A stretch of 64,000 nt of DNA from the NCBI GenBank assembly GCA_001414485.1, contig LLEY01000092.1:62001-126000 (forward strand), given 5' to 3'. The stretch's first letter is position 1. Every line of letters begins with the position of its first letter. A program made the position numbers and the translations under genes. Below the pieces are notes generated by a model, which worked only from the letters and a program-made list of their open reading frames with translations, was not told the origin of the DNA and ran no database searches. Shown in pieces: positions 1 to 13,511 of the stretch. The stretch comes from Calycina herbarum. Its lineage: Eukaryota > Ascomycota > Leotiomycetes > Helotiales > Pezizellaceae.

Positions 1-3000
1 TGGCCAGCACACCTCAGAATGATCAATTCTCGAATATCTCGAGGAAGTCGGTCCCATTTAATTTCAACATCAAACCGCAGTGCAAGATATTTCAGACTCT
101 GGGTCTCAAGGAAACGAGACAGCTCCTGAGCTTTTGACGAAGAAGGTTTTTCTTGGCGCAGGTAGTCCTTGACACAACTTGGGACGGGGGGAGACTGTTG
201 TAGGCGGCCCGAGATCGGGGCCGCTGCGAGTAATGTCTCTGCCAAGCACGCATCTTCATGGTTCATGCCCATGAGACTTTCTGCAACCGCGTGAATGAGA
301 ATTTCGGCGGTACTAGAAGATCACGATGTTAGTTCAGGGGAGAAATCGGAAAGGTAGGCAGCCTACCTCTGATAAAAGTGGCTGACAGTACTTTGGTCTT
401 GTTCTTCATCCATCATCCCACACCCAACCAAAATATGAAGCTGGCCATCTAGGAAATGACTAACTGCCTTCACATCACCGAAAGCATCACTCATCGCTGC
501 CACAGTGACACAATCAACAATTACTGTCCCGCGCTCAAAAGCAAAAGTGGTAAGTTCTAAGATGGTTGCGGCTTGAGGGAATGCTTCAAGGGCAAATCTT
601 GAGAGAGTAGTTCGAGGCTCTCGATAATTCCCTAATGCATGCAAAAGAGTAGATTTGATTTCCAGGCCAGGATGGTTCTGGGGATCAACCCGATAACGTT
701 CTTCTTCACGCATTGCCCGAAGGTTGTGAAATATTATCCGTAGTTCGTCTTGAGACAACAATGGATCTTTCCCAGGAGTGGTAAAAGAGTGATAGTCTCC
801 GTCAGGGGCTAGTTTACTATATCCCGATCTAGATGAGTCAGAAGCTCCGGGATGCTTGTGTATGGATTTCATCTTGATTCGTGCGTAATATAGCGAGAGT
901 AGCGCTGCAGTCCAAGTAGCAGTACCCAGAGTTACCGTGTCGCAATACATGAAATCCGGGAAATAAGCTCTGAGGATTTGTCCCAAGGGGAGACCAATTA
1001 TGACAGCGACAAGCAAAGGTTTGAAGCTTCGTGGCCCGGCAAAGATCTTGGTATACTGTGAGTATTGTCAGTGCCATGGTCTTTCTCCGATGAAGTGATC
1101 TTACCTGATACCAGAGAAGACCTTGAATCAGAATTAGTATCCAGCTGTTTTGCTTTCGATGGGTGGGTGGGTGGAACTTACCTGTATAAGCAGCAACATA
1201 TGAGATGAAAAGAATCGTAGACTCTCTCGTACTATCAAATATCCATAAAAGACAAGAAGCAAGAGCCAAGCTCCACACATGTAGCAGGAGATAGCGGCCA
1301 AGCATTGTCCAGTAAAGAGAGCGTCTTGCTTTAACTTCTCTTTTCACTGCCTCTGGAATTGATCTGACATCCCCAATGAGCATATTCTGACCTTTAGCAG
1401 TCATAGTATGAAGTTTGGCAGCATTGAAATCAAGGAGCACTGCTCCAATCAAATAATACGCCAGAGAAAACCCCACTGGCATCCGGTACTTTGTGTTTAA
1501 GGCAGAAAGGCCTAAAAGCTGCCCCCCGTCAAGAATAGATGACCATTTATCCAGAAGAGCCACGATGAAATACAAAAGACTGCATCCGACCTAAACCTCG
1601 TATATTAGTACCAAGTGCTTATTATTGAAGAAGGATATATATACCTCGTCTCCAGCCTGACGCCAGTGTATGAAGGCATTGTGAAGTCGAATACCAGTCT
1701 GGAGTTGTTTGAGTGTCTGTAAAGCCACTTTTGTCTGCATATTCCAAGTTGAAGAATAAGGCATGGGAAGAGGGGTACCAGAATATCCACTGTACCATTC
1801 AAGCAAAAAGATTGTTGCATCATAACTTTTAGCGAGTGAAGACACCAGAGGGTCGTTTGATTTTTGTCGGAAGCGTTTTCGAGCATCTGTGACATCCCTT
1901 ATCATTGCAGCTCTCGCAAGTTTGAGAACTGCAGGATCTGTCATCCCAGCTAAAGCTTTCTCATCACCATCCTCTTGGGTCTCAATATACCATTCCCGAA
2001 GACGTTTGTCTGTGAGCTTTTCGATATCCAAGTACCATGTTGTCCACTTAGAGCCCGTGTAGCGTACACCAAGAACCAGCAAGATGAGGAAGGTATATAT
2101 CACAGAGACATATACGTAAATATCCTTGTTCTCAACCCACACACAAATTATAGGTGAAATAAATAGGAAAGGAACAACCATAATGATAATTGGACGTCCC
2201 TAAAAAAAAATCTGATGTTAGATGAGTCTAGAATGGAGTTTTTGGTAACTTACGGATTGGAATGCGGAACCAGGGTATTGGAAATTCGCGAGCGTTGCCA
2301 ATAAGCAGAGATAGGAAGTGAGCGCTATTAGGTAAAGAAAGAATATTATCCCTGCCCCGATGCCATTGATAGCACCGACAGCCACAAAGCCAATGACGGC
2401 TATTGCCAAGGTAAATGCCAGTCCACCAACCAATCTTGTCAAAACAAACATATTCATTGCCGAAAAGGCCATTGAAATGAGATAGTACGATCCACCACAT
2501 GTGATCCAGGTACCCACTGATCCTGAAATCAGAAGAGATATCATCAGCGCAAGAGTTGCAGAATGCTGTTCGTCGTGACTCATGTAACCGCTGAGATATA
2601 ACCCCCTCCCAGTTGTGGTAAGTAGAATGATGTCAAGCAGAGCTGGAATGGCGAAGACGCTCAAAAATGTGAATCGCTGGTGAGCGGCCATGTTTGTCCT
2701 CTTGGAATTGGGATCCACATCTATTTTCGCTGCAGCGTATGCTGATTGCGTCGTAGGCTCCAAATCTGACCAAATTGGGGGTTCATGACCGGGTCGGTGA
2801 TGATACGCTCGATATCGATCAGATAGTAGCTTTCCAAAGGCACTTGGTGTGGTGTCAAAATATGCCTCACATCGAGCCCCGGTTGCAAATAGCTCTGCGA
2901 AAGCGGCCGCCTGATCGCTCTGATCATTGAATAGCGTATTTCTGTCTGTGACTTCCATATATGCCTCGTCAAAGGCGTGCTTGCGCATTGCGCAGAATAT

Positions 3001-5518
3001 GGAGAACGCAATAAGATCAACACGTGAGTCAATTTCGCTTCTTTCGAGGGCAGCAGCTAGGCTTTCTGTGATTTTCTGGAGTTCCTCAATTCGCCTTTCT
3101 CTCAGCAGCTCAGTGATAGTTCTATGTATCTGGATAAAATTATCCAGTGCTATTGCCTGACTCTGATATTGACACCCAGTCTGTCGATACCATTCAATTC
3201 TGGAACCAATCAAATCATCGGCTGTAGCTCGACCACTAAGATACCCAGTAGTGCTTATTTCCTTTAGCTGTGTAAAGTCGGTTGAATTTAACAATTGCGA
3301 CTCGCAGGCTGTGCGGAGCAGGTTGACGAAAGAAGGGTCTCCGGTAGCAGGAGACAGATTGAGGCGTTGGAGGAACTTAAGGAGTTCAGTGGGCGACAGA
3401 AGTGTCAAGTCGTGAAGAATCCTTGGTGATAAACCGGAAGGCTGTAAAATACTTTTTGACCACTTTGAGAAGAGCATTTCGACCTGAAAGCATTCGTGTC
3501 TTGGACAGCCTCGGCTAGACAGGAATGTATGCAAGATGGCTCCGATGATATCTGGCGCATTTCTAGATACGAAAAGACTGAGAATCAAATCTTCATCTAA
3601 TGCGTATACACCCCAGAAGATGACACCAGGCTGGATTTGGAAACCTTGATCGAGACCAATATATGCCTTGATTGAGTCTGGTGCATGGGGCTGGACTTTT
3701 GTGAGCCTTTGGGCAAGACCCTGCACAGCAGCCATCCAATCAAACATGTTCCCCTCATTCTCTTCGCACAGCGTCTCGCAAAAATTGTCTAGGGTACCAC
3801 CAATTTGATGCAACTTTGACTGTGGTATTCCATCTAAGAGGTTCATTTCTGCGAAGCGCCGCTGACTTTGGACTACGTCAAAGAAAGCCTTCTTTGATAC
3901 ATCAAATCCAAGTGGGAAGCACCCCAAGTAGTCGAAAGAGGAGCCTTTTGGAGAAGTAGATATCACATTCCCCATCTTATTATCGGCAAGGGGAAGCCAG
4001 CTCAGTGAACTGATAGAGTCAGAAGAGCCCTCAATCGAGGCCGTTGGAGACGAAGCTCGGCTAGATCTCTCAGTTTTTGTAGTATACGAGGACCAGCCAT
4101 GCACAGCAGGGTTACCCGAGCTTCTCGCAGAGCTGAAGCTTGAGCGTTCGGTATATATTGGAGGTCCTGATAACTCATGGCCTTGGTCCGCGTATGTGGA
4201 AAGTAGACGGTGAAGACGATTGACATGCTGAGAGTTTCCGATAACATAATGTGGAGCAATCTTGTTATTCATCAGTATTCAAACAACATCACGGTTAACT
4301 GATTGCGGACTTACCAATTGGTTTGACCGCCATCTCTCATGAAATTTCATGACCCTGAGCTCCTTCAGCCAGTCAAATGCCCCGAACGGCTCCCTCTGAT
4401 AGAGTGAGAGCTCGGCAGACGTGAGAGCAGATGTGGAACCAATCCACGGTAACGCACTATAGAACCTCGACCATTGGTAGCACCTTTTGATGATGGCATT
4501 CGAAGGCACAGCATTGTCGTCGATGGTTTCCCATAGCATTACCACAAAGCTACGCACACAAGCCTGGGAAACAAAGGCTTTTATTGTGGGCCGCATTTCT
4601 GCCATTTGGAATGCATCTCGCTCTTCGCCATTTTTGGAAATTGTCCCATTTCGAATGACGAGTCCTCGTACCTCATTCAATTCTGCAAGTCTTGGATCCG
4701 AAAGGAACAAAGGAGCAGAAGCTTCGAGATACGCGGAAAGACCGAGTGAGTTGACCAGGTATATGAATTCTTTAATGATAGGAACATTCATATGCCTTTC
4801 CCAATTGGCAATGAGAATACCAGTGACGATATTTTGGTGGCTCGAAATCACTTTGCAAGCTCCCATCAATCTTATAAGCCACTCTGTGACAGAGGCTATC
4901 GGTTTTTCGGATATCTCGCCCGCCGCCAATTCTACATCGATTCGAGCAAGTGCCTGTGCTGGTAGAGTGTATAGACCGGAGAGCATGGCTTCGACGACAC
5001 CCCGCTGCAGCGGGTCGAAAACAAGAAGGTCCCATTGTGACAGCAATTTCTCCTGAGATTCGGTTGGCGGACATCCAAACTCTCCAAGATAAACCCCAAA
5101 GCTCCCCGGCCTGGCTTGTGTGTTTTCGATTCTGCAATGAACGAGACTTTGGGCAACTTCTGAAATATATGTCCTGACCGAGGCGGGGGCTTTTTTCGGA
5201 TTGGTCCTGTAATTCTATAATTGGAATATCAGCGACTGAATAAGAATGCACAAAGAATTTCGAGAAAATCTAGACAAGTAAATAGTGCTGTTGGGCCGGG
5301 GAAAACTTACGATCCATTTTCTTTGAAGGTTTAAAAAGAGATTAAACGAGATGAAAGACACTCCCAATCCTATGGAAACGAGGATAAAAGCGATGAGAAC
5401 CTAATTTGTGTCAGCATTTGGAAACCTTCTTTGATCTGTGAGTGAGAGTTACAAATTGCCACCAATCTATGAAAAGATCGTGGTAGTCGCCAGAAGCAAC
5501 ACCAGTAATTACAGCCAT
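1..5518 (-). CDS. giant polytopic membrane protein, candidate GAG synthase (C-terminus off the window)
   Basis: Exons 5518-5453, 5400-5311, 5214-4315, 4260-2254, 2199-1645, 1590-1182, 1121-1105, 1055-367 and 312-<1 join in one frame and give about 1681 residues before the edge. A TM helix lies at about 23-45. Residues 53-350 look like a soluble alpha/beta, possibly TIM-barrel, domain (motif VYLGEFGCPP near its start). A Ser-rich linker and a mostly helical region follow, then roughly 12 TM helices between about 875 and 1410, then a soluble tail that continues off the edge. Exon 7 is only 17 bases, chosen because the upstream AG would bring in a stop while TACTAAT...CAAG splices cleanly. I do not recognise the family by sequence. 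Position beside an agd3-like gene and near a uge3-like gene, plus a hydrolase-like domain followed by many TM helices, suggest the Aspergillus Gtb3/Gt4c synthase. The expected GT4 domain would lie beyond the window, so this is inference. The exon structure is much surer than the name. Confidence 0.75.
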
Positions 5519-7960
5519 TTGGACGCACAATTCATCTCAACAAAAGTCAAAAACACAACCAGCATATAAGAGACAAGATTAGGAAAAGATGGCAGGCTAC
5601 AACCTTTCCCGGGGAAAGATTGCCGTGCCAAGGTCAACAAACGTCAGCGGAGAGTGCTATGGGTGACGGCGACCCCACGTGGGTGGAAAAGTGAGAGAAA
5701 GTGGGCTCCAAAGACGCAAGAATCCCATGGTCAGAAAAGAAAACGGAAGAGACTTTGGTACATGGAGACATTTTCTTGACCATCACATCCGCTCAGGCGA
5801 GACTAGGTGCGTATTTGGGCTCGGGTAAGAGCCCCAGGTTGACGAGCAATGAATAGGCAGGATCTGTGAGACTTCTGAATACTTCAAAATCGGGCCGCCT
5901 TCCAAGTCGCAGCCCATTGGGGGAAGGATGAGCATGGGGAAGGCCCTCAAACAGGGCATAGACACATCATCCTTCCGTGGTGCTGGTGGTGGGGTTGACG
6001 GCCCATGCTTGGAGCAAAGGGAAACGCAAAGGGTCTAAAGGCTGAATAGAGGATGGCAAATTGACAGGGAGAAGAGTTTTCCAGAACAATGATAGAAGGC
6101 GGGGAACACGTGGACCCCGAATTCATTCTGCAGTCAATATAAATATCGGATGGTGTTTTTGGAAAGGAGGCCAGCCATAACCAAGCGGCCACAACGGCCA
6201 GCTCTCGGGCACTGGAAATGAGGTCGAGAATAGAAGACTTACAGACCTGCAACTGCAACGGACATATGATATTGCAGCTATACGAGGGCAGTCGTAGGCC
6301 CTTGGGGGCCACTTTCACTGCCGTCCCCACCCCCCATCTCGAGTAAACTAGAAAATATATCTAGGCGTGAGCGGCAGAGGGTGTCTGGACGAAGCGGTGC
6401 TGATTTGGTGTTTAACAGCAAGGGGAGGGAAGAGGGAAGAGGGGCTCTGAGTAGTGGAGGAAAACGACATGGGGAGGGAACGAGGCGTGGTGGAGAGAAG
6501 ATGGGGATGGTGCAACTGCAGGCCGTATAGCTATTATCGTACATTAGATACGTAAGCATGTCTGCACATGCAGAGAAGCTTTGCTCGGCTCGTGGGCTGA
6601 GGGCATATTGAAATGCAGGAATGGCTGAGGAAGGAATGAGGTTGGTATTTTGGGTAAAAGGTGCGCAGTCGTTGATGTGCGGTCATGGGGTGATACTGGG
6701 GTAAAGGCGCTAAACCCCGGGCCGGCACTTTCTCCGGAATTAGTGGGGAAAGGGGAGCTGGCTGCCTCTTGTCCAAGGCAGGAAAAGACGAAACAAGGCA
6801 CCATTTCCTCTCCTGCAAAGCTAAAATCAACCTCGCTCGCTTCCGTCCACCTCACAACCAACGTCCAACAGGTCTCCTTCCTCTTCTGTCCGCCGCATCC
6901 TTGATCACCTCATCACCACCTTGTTGATATGGAGATAGCGTCAAGAAACACCTCGATTGCAACTATCACGGCCACACCTAACTCCCGTCTCTGCAATTAT
7001 CCCTCGGTATCGACGTGTTGCGCGGCTGGGAGTCAGAACACAGCCCGGGCCAGGAGCCCCAATTCAGCCAAATCAAGAGATCTACGACGGCTCTCTATAT
7101 TCACGAGTTCAATCCTGGTCATGATGTACTCTGCAGCCGGAGAATTGGCTCTGACTGGGCGACTGGCTCTTCAAAATGCCAGGAACCACAATATCCAAAT
7201 TGGGTCACATTGTACCGTAACTCAATTGGCGAAAAAGTCCCTGGCACTTTCAAAGCCCTCCATCAGATCATGTATTGGCTGGTCCGAATTCCGGAACCGC
7301 GAGCTGCAAGTGCAAGCTGGTGGGTGACGCGGTCCTAGAAAGAGGTCCTAGGATGCCCTCGTTTGTACCAGTGGGTGGCAATTCATCCATAATGACCCAT
7401 GGCGGCTATTATGCAAGATCGCCAACAACACCACAAAACAAACAAATTCGTTCTCCGGTACATCGTGCGTGTCGATAGAGCAAGTGCTGCAAGTGCTTGG
7501 GTTACGACTTCCAGATGTACAATTTATTCATGGCCGAGCACCCACCGAGTGCTCTTGTCATTTATTTCAACAAGTCCATTCGCTCAAGCCGCATTTTCCC
7601 AGATCTCCATTCTATATTAGCAGTTCCTGGCGGCGTTGCGGAGAGGGCGATTTCTGGGGAGCCATCGTAGCATGGGCTTATACTTGGGCCCAACCACTTT
7701 GCACCAAGTAACGTTAAGCTTGTGGTCGAGATGCCGAATCAATTTTAATTGCACCTGTTCTTCAAGTCCGCTTTATGATGTGCACGCGCCGGGAACAAAA
7801 ATCTGACCGATACCTTACTTTCATTTTTTGAGAGTGCTAACCGCGTCAGCTCGATTTTTTTGGCTGTATATATTCGATGGTCTGTTCTTACTTGCCGTCA
7901 GCACATGTTCCCTTAATCCACGAATGAACTGCCGATTTCAAACCTGATCTCAGAATCACC
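5519..7960. promoter_or_regulatory. 2.4 kb divergent intergenic region
   Basis: It separates the start codons of the minus-strand membrane protein and the plus-strand deacetylase. No convincing coding frame is present: the open frames on both strands are short, overlap each other and lack splice-compatible neighbours. A TATA-like TATATATT at 7867-7874 lies about 90 bases before the deacetylase ATG. If the two genes are one pathway, shared control from this segment is plausible but nothing here proves it. Confidence 0.5.
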
Positions 7961-10830
7961 ATGTTGACACTGCAGATGAAGGCCTACTTGGCATTCGCTC
8001 TAGCACTATGCTTGCCTTTGGCTCACGGATGTCGCGATCACCGATTAAACCTACGACGATCAGCAGGTGATGAGCCGATCAACAATGACCAATCCATTGC
8101 ACCTAAACGCACAGAATTCGCTCCTCTGGTCAACATTGCCGTGGGCTCGATCATAGTTAGTGTGAACACTTCTTCTGCGGTTAACGCATCGTCGCAAGAA
8201 GCTGCACCGCCTTCGCCATTTGCTGCCGCCTCAGTCAGCAGCACGGTTTTGGTTATTGCTCGGGACAAACCTTCGGCATACTCTGCATATTCGGGACTTA
8301 ACGATCTCGGCATACCCTACTCGGTCTTGCTGGTCCCAGCTAGCGGGGCTACCCTGCCAAGACTTAATGATTCGGTTACGCAGGGTAATTTTGGGCTGAT
8401 TGTTGTCCAATCAGAAGTTAGTTATCTCAACAGCAAGACAGGAGCATACGCCAGTGCTCTCACAGACAGCCAGTGGGCGTCGATATACAATTATCAGCTT
8501 GCGTTTGGTGTCCGTCTAGTAAGATTAGATGTTGCTCCATCAGCATCCACAGGGACGGTATCAATTGGCGGTTGTTGTTCCAAGGGAGACCAACAAGTTT
8601 CTATTTCTAATGATACCGGATTTACCACTGCTGGCCTCAAAGTGTAAGTCTTCGATCCTTAAATCTCCAATAGATATACTAATGGCAAATCCAGTGGAGC
8701 AGGCGTTACTACTACTGGCCTGTGGCATTATCTCGCAAACATTACAGACAGTTCAATTGCAACAGAGTTCTCTCAATTCTCTGCTGCAACTGCCGATGGC
8801 TTCAAGACCAAATCAACAGCCGGTGTGATCAATAAGATCAAAGGCAGAGAACAAGTCCGTCTCCTCCGAAGTTTGTCCTGCTCGAAAGCTTACTTTACTA
8901 GATGGTTTTTTTCATTGGTTTCTCGACTGACTGGAGTTTAACTTCCAATTTCTTGCAGCACACGTGGATTCATTGGGGCACTCGGGGACTATGTTAGAGA
9001 TGTCATCTTAATATCGAAGCAATCGCTGATTTTGAAATAGATTCTGGATACCGTAGAGCAATGATGACTCCTCAAAGTAAGTTTACATCCCCAACTATTG
9101 CTTTAAGCGTACCTTGGCTGACGAACTTATAGTTGATGACATGTTCCTGTAAGAACACTACTCCAAGTTACAACAACTGTATTAACATAGGCAGTGAAAC
9201 TCCTCTTTTTGATGCAAATACTACCAACTTCAGAGTTCTTCCTGAAGACTTGGATATGCACGTACAATGGCTCGAGACCGTAACCTCTAAACTCAACGCT
9301 GGGAGTGATTGGTTTATTGAAATCGGACACAATGGCAATGGCAACATCGAGGTCAGTAAATAGATATGTTTAATGCAAGCTTTGTCTTAGCTAACAATAT
9401 GAACACAGGACTCCGAGAAATCTAGACAACAAACTTTATGCAAACCAGGACCAAGTGAGTGTCTCCCGAATCCTTAGTTTTATAACCACGTGACTTCTTT
9501 CAACCCAGAATACTGATTTGTGAATAGTTGAATATCCCGACCAAATAGATACACCACTTGAGTTTGCCAAGCCTCTTGGCTCTGGAACAGACCTATGGCC
9601 TGCCACTCCGACCGCCTATCCAAAATATTCGTCAAGTTGTACCGCGAACGATGAATTGATGCAGTGGTTCCAAGATACTACGAACCTCAATTATTTTGCA
9701 CATGTATCACATACTTTTACTCATCAGGATGAGAACAATGCTACATATTCGGATGTGTATAAAGAGATTACATGGAATACTGCATGGATGAAGGACGTAG
9801 GTATTTCAAAAGCGAAGAAGTTCAGTCCTGTTGGATTAATTCCTCCGGCTATCACCGGAATGCACAATGGAGATGCGATTAAAGGTTGGGTTGATGGCGG
9901 AATAAAAAATGTTGTTGGGGATAATACTCGTGCATTACTTCTAAACGAGGTACGCACTGCTCATCTTATCACCTCCTTCCTATCCCTATGCTTACATATA
10001 CCTAGCAAAATGAGCATTGGCCACTCTTCTCAACCGTTGCTGCGAATGGTTATGAAGGCGTGCAAATCACCCCACGTTGGGCTTCCAACATTTATTACAA
10101 TGTTAGTCTAAGTATACCTTGGAAATTATGAAGCTGTTACTGATGTAATTTCTAGTGCGATTTACCCAAATGTACAACCGCGGAATGGAAACAATTCTCC
10201 GCAGGCAAGGGAACTTTCACGGATCTGTTGGTTCTAGAACAAAGTGTCAACGTGCGACATTTGTTGGGTTTGCATCACGATGCTTTTATGTTCCACCAGG
10301 CCAATATGAGAGTTAGTGATGTTGATGATACTACCATCAATGGCGTTACCGGTCAAAATTCTCTTCTTATGTCATGGGTAGACACTGTGGTACCGGAGTT
10401 TGTTCGCTTGTAAGTCGAGCAGTTAAACCTCGCTACTTTTCGAAATACTAACATTCAATAGGGTCAAATGGCCTCTAATATCGATGAAGCATGACGATGT
10501 AGGCCCGTTTCGATAATCATAAACCCTATTACTGTTCTAACTCTTTAATAGCTTGCCGCGTCATTCCTCTCACGAATGAATCGAGACAACTGCAAACCAA
10601 GCATAAGCTGGATCATCGATAACAACCGACAAAGCATCACCGGAGCAACTGTTTCCGCCGGAGACTTATCCTGCAAAGAAAAGCTACCCTTCACTTTCCC
10701 AACCACGGTTAAAGATGTCCAAGGGGCAACCAAGGAGCAACTTGGATCCGATCCGTTGACACTTTGGGTCACATTGTCCGGGAAACCGATAACTTTTACC
10801 TTCACGAATCCTGTTCCTATTTACGGATGA
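7961..10830 (+). CDS. agd3: secreted CE18-type polysaccharide deacetylase, Agd3-like
   Basis: Twelve exons (7961-8643, 8695-8854, 8902-8992, 9041-9076, 9133-9148, 9195-9351, 9409-9454, 9528-9949, 10006-10101, 10156-10409, 10462-10498, 10552-10830) total 2277 bases, 758 residues. A signal peptide (MKAYLAFALALCLPLAHG from the second Met) is followed by a Ser/Ala-rich stretch and an N-terminal domain. The catalytic domain shows the IDDMFL motif (D325, D326) and SHTFTH (H458, H462), the Asp and HxxxH metal and catalytic motifs of NodB-like deacetylases. Between them is the conserved EIGHNGNGN stretch. Agd3 enzymes deacetylate GalNAc units of galactosaminogalactan outside the cell, making the polymer cationic and adhesive. 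Several frames look broken by stops until the short introns are removed; then the gene is fully open. It is slightly shorter than the Aspergillus protein. Family assignment is from motifs and recall of the family, not from a search. Confidence 0.85.
9133..9148 (+). other. 16-base microexon encoding the catalytic Asp pair
   Basis: This exon of the deacetylase gene is flanked by an acceptor TTATAG and a donor GTAAGA. It contributes most of the IDDMFL motif. Leaving it out removes the metal-binding and catalytic Asp residues and shifts the frame, because 16 is not a multiple of three. Confidence 0.7.
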
Positions 10831-13511
10831 TGATTCCTGGTGCTAAAGAAGACGAAGAAAAGAGGGCATGGTAGAAGCAAACTAATTTCCTGACATTTTT
10901 CTGCATCTCTTTTCTCATAGCTGCTTGCCGCTGCATTGCATAATTGGGGTCCATCAAAAACACGAGATTCAGCATTTTCCTCACGTATAATATATTAAAA
11001 GCTCACAGCTCATCCTTTCTGAGCGAATTGTAAGAACTTGTCACACTCTTATATATGAAAGCCCATCCCGTTCGAGCCCTTTCAATACATGTCCTCTTCC
11101 AAGAAAGGGAAAAGATTTGCTGTTTCACAAATACTAAGACGCAATGCAAATGAAGGGGTCCATCCAAAAAGAAGAATGGTGAAATACCATGGATTCGAGA
11201 GAAATCTTGCAGTTACTCAAAAGGCATGCACTCCGCCTCCGCTCCGGCCCCCAAAATACACCAGCAAGCTGCTCAATAATCAATCACCTCATCCTCAAAC
11301 CACAGAACCCGATGACCGCCCCATAAAAATTGGAGATCTACATCCAAATCGCCTATTCCGGGGCTAATATCTTGGATGTAGCAGGGTGCACCACAGGGCT
11401 GCTGGGATAAAAGGACTTGCAACCAATCCCTTTCACTTCTCCAAATTAAATGACTTTCCCAATTCGTGTATACGACTTGCGACGAACCAGTCGGAAATTT
11501 CTTTTTTTCCTTTTGCAGTTCTCCGGGTCTTGGCTGTTCTGTCCTTGTTCACCGGTGTTGATGGTGAAGAAGAGAGGGGCTAGTGGTTTTATATACCCCT
11601 ACCAAACCTCTGTTTCTAGAATGCCATGCTGCTTAACTTTCCCATGTCCGATTTCCCACACCACCACACTCACTGATTTCCCCACATCGCCAAGAGGAAA
11701 CTGTTCCTGAGCGGCGTCGGGGTAAGATGGAGGGGTGGTGTGGAGTTGGAGGTAGTGAGTCTTACCCCAGCTCATCAGTCCCTCTGATGTCGCGATATTG
11801 CGTCCGGGGAAGACCAGGGAAGGAGTAGCGAGGATATGAATATTACAATACAACGTAATACTACTTGAAGTTCAGAGATGATTCAAGCACTGCAGGCACC
11901 AAACCTTCCATCCTAAGGTCCTCCGTCTTATTATTCTTACTCCAAGTTCTTTCCCCCAGAATGTGCTCTATCAAAGAGTCTCTTTATAACCCTACGTCGA
12001 TCGTCATCCCTTTTCAGCCTGATACATAACATCTCAATCAACAGACCTCCATCGGAGACTCGGAATTTTTTCTTAGTTTGTGGATCCATCCACTCATCGT
12101 AACCGTACCCCTACCTCGTACATGCTAGTGTAGACATCCCTCCACAACCATTAGTTCCAGGGATGGCGTAATGCTACTGTTACTCCTTCCCGTTTCCCAT
12201 TTCCCCCCGGCTTGGTAAATCCAGATGGGGGAGGTGGTGTGAATTAGTGTGTAGACTTTGTGTAGACATCGTAAGTGAGCGTAGTTGTGAGAGGGAACCT
12301 TAGCGAGGGTCTCTCAGCATCGCAATCGGGTGATAAACGAAATCCATGATGGCGATCATGAGGTAGTTTGTGATGGTGGTGGGTTTGCTGTAGAGGCAGG
12401 GGTACATGATTCTTGGTGTCTTTGTGTCGGAGAGGAGAGGATGGAAATGCAAATAAAACAAACCAAAACACAAATCCTCGATTGAAATTTGATCTAAAAA
12501 CGATGACGCGTTCCTTATAAACAGGACAGAGAAAAATTGAAAGAAAATTACATCAACTAGTTTTCCATGTTTCCTTTTCTATGGTAGAGAATACAGGGAT
12601 GTAGATAAACAGGCTGTTTTTTCCCTCCAAACAAGCGAGGAGGATCCGTGGACACTGTCTACTTGGGCTTCAGCCTCGAAGGTACCATTCCTAACCGAAC
12701 GTCTATCCGTACAGTAATTTTCGGTGCGATACTGAATTTCTCGGATCGCGGGTATCTCCTTATACTCCCTACCAAACTATCATTCAAAAAGTAGCCTCTT
12801 GTCTTGGTAAAAGATGATAGCTAGTCCACCTACCTATTTCGTTCTCCTCACCCGAAAAAAAACCGAAAGAAGCTTTCACTTGAGAGCAAGGCGTGATGAT
12901 ATCTTGGTAAAGTACTAAGCGAGAAAACTTACCAGGTAAATAGTGCAAGCCGCCTGAGCCTAATATTCTTTGATCTAATCAACTTCCTATCTCTGAAAGC
13001 GCCCCCAACAGGTCTTAACACCCATCGCCCGGGTCCGTAATTCCAAAAGAAGAAATTTAACTGATGGTTTTAAGAAACTTACGCGTCCCTTTTCCCCGAG
13101 GTTATTAGACCCATTGCGCCTGTAGAAAAATCTCACACCACAGGGTGCCCTTGGAAAAAGGGGTGTGTTCAGCCGCATAGAATTTAAATGTGGGTATTCC
13201 CCTCCGTCCTGTGACCATGTAACAAAGTACCTAGGTATATTTATGTGTCAAACCATCAACCATCTCACCACCCAGCACCCCCACTCAAAATTAAGAGAAA
13301 ATTTCCCTCCCTCGTCACGTTCAAATTCTATTGGCACATGAAATTCTCTCACCTTAAATTCAAATATCTCTTCCTAGAACCACCGACCGCAACCGACTCA
13401 TTTCCATGAACCTAGACCGTCAGCGATCACGACATCCGACATTTTTCCATCTTCAAATTTCCAAAAACACATCACGGCAGTCATCATTCACAATTAGACT
13501 CACACAACATT
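10831..13511. other. 2.7 kb intergenic region, no supported gene
   Basis: It holds the deacetylase 3' flank and pyrimidine-rich stretches. The longest plus-strand frame (11089-11367, 92 codons) has no recognisable motif and no partner exon. I see nothing resembling the GH114 (Ega3) or GH135 (Sph3) families in the translated frames. Confidence 0.5.

Noticed and set aside
5783..7711. Several 60-130 codon frames on both strands in the divergent region
   Set aside because: They overlap one another, have low-complexity translations and no consistent exon structure.
8855..9194. In-frame stops and apparent frameshifts in the deacetylase gene, suggesting a pseudogene
   Set aside because: All are removed by short introns with GT-AG ends (8855-8901, 8993-9040, 9077-9132, 9149-9194), and the twelve exons then sum to a complete 758-residue frame.
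11089..11367. 92-codon plus-strand frame between deacetylase and epimerase
   Set aside because: No motif, no signal or membrane segment, no splice partner; chance is as likely.
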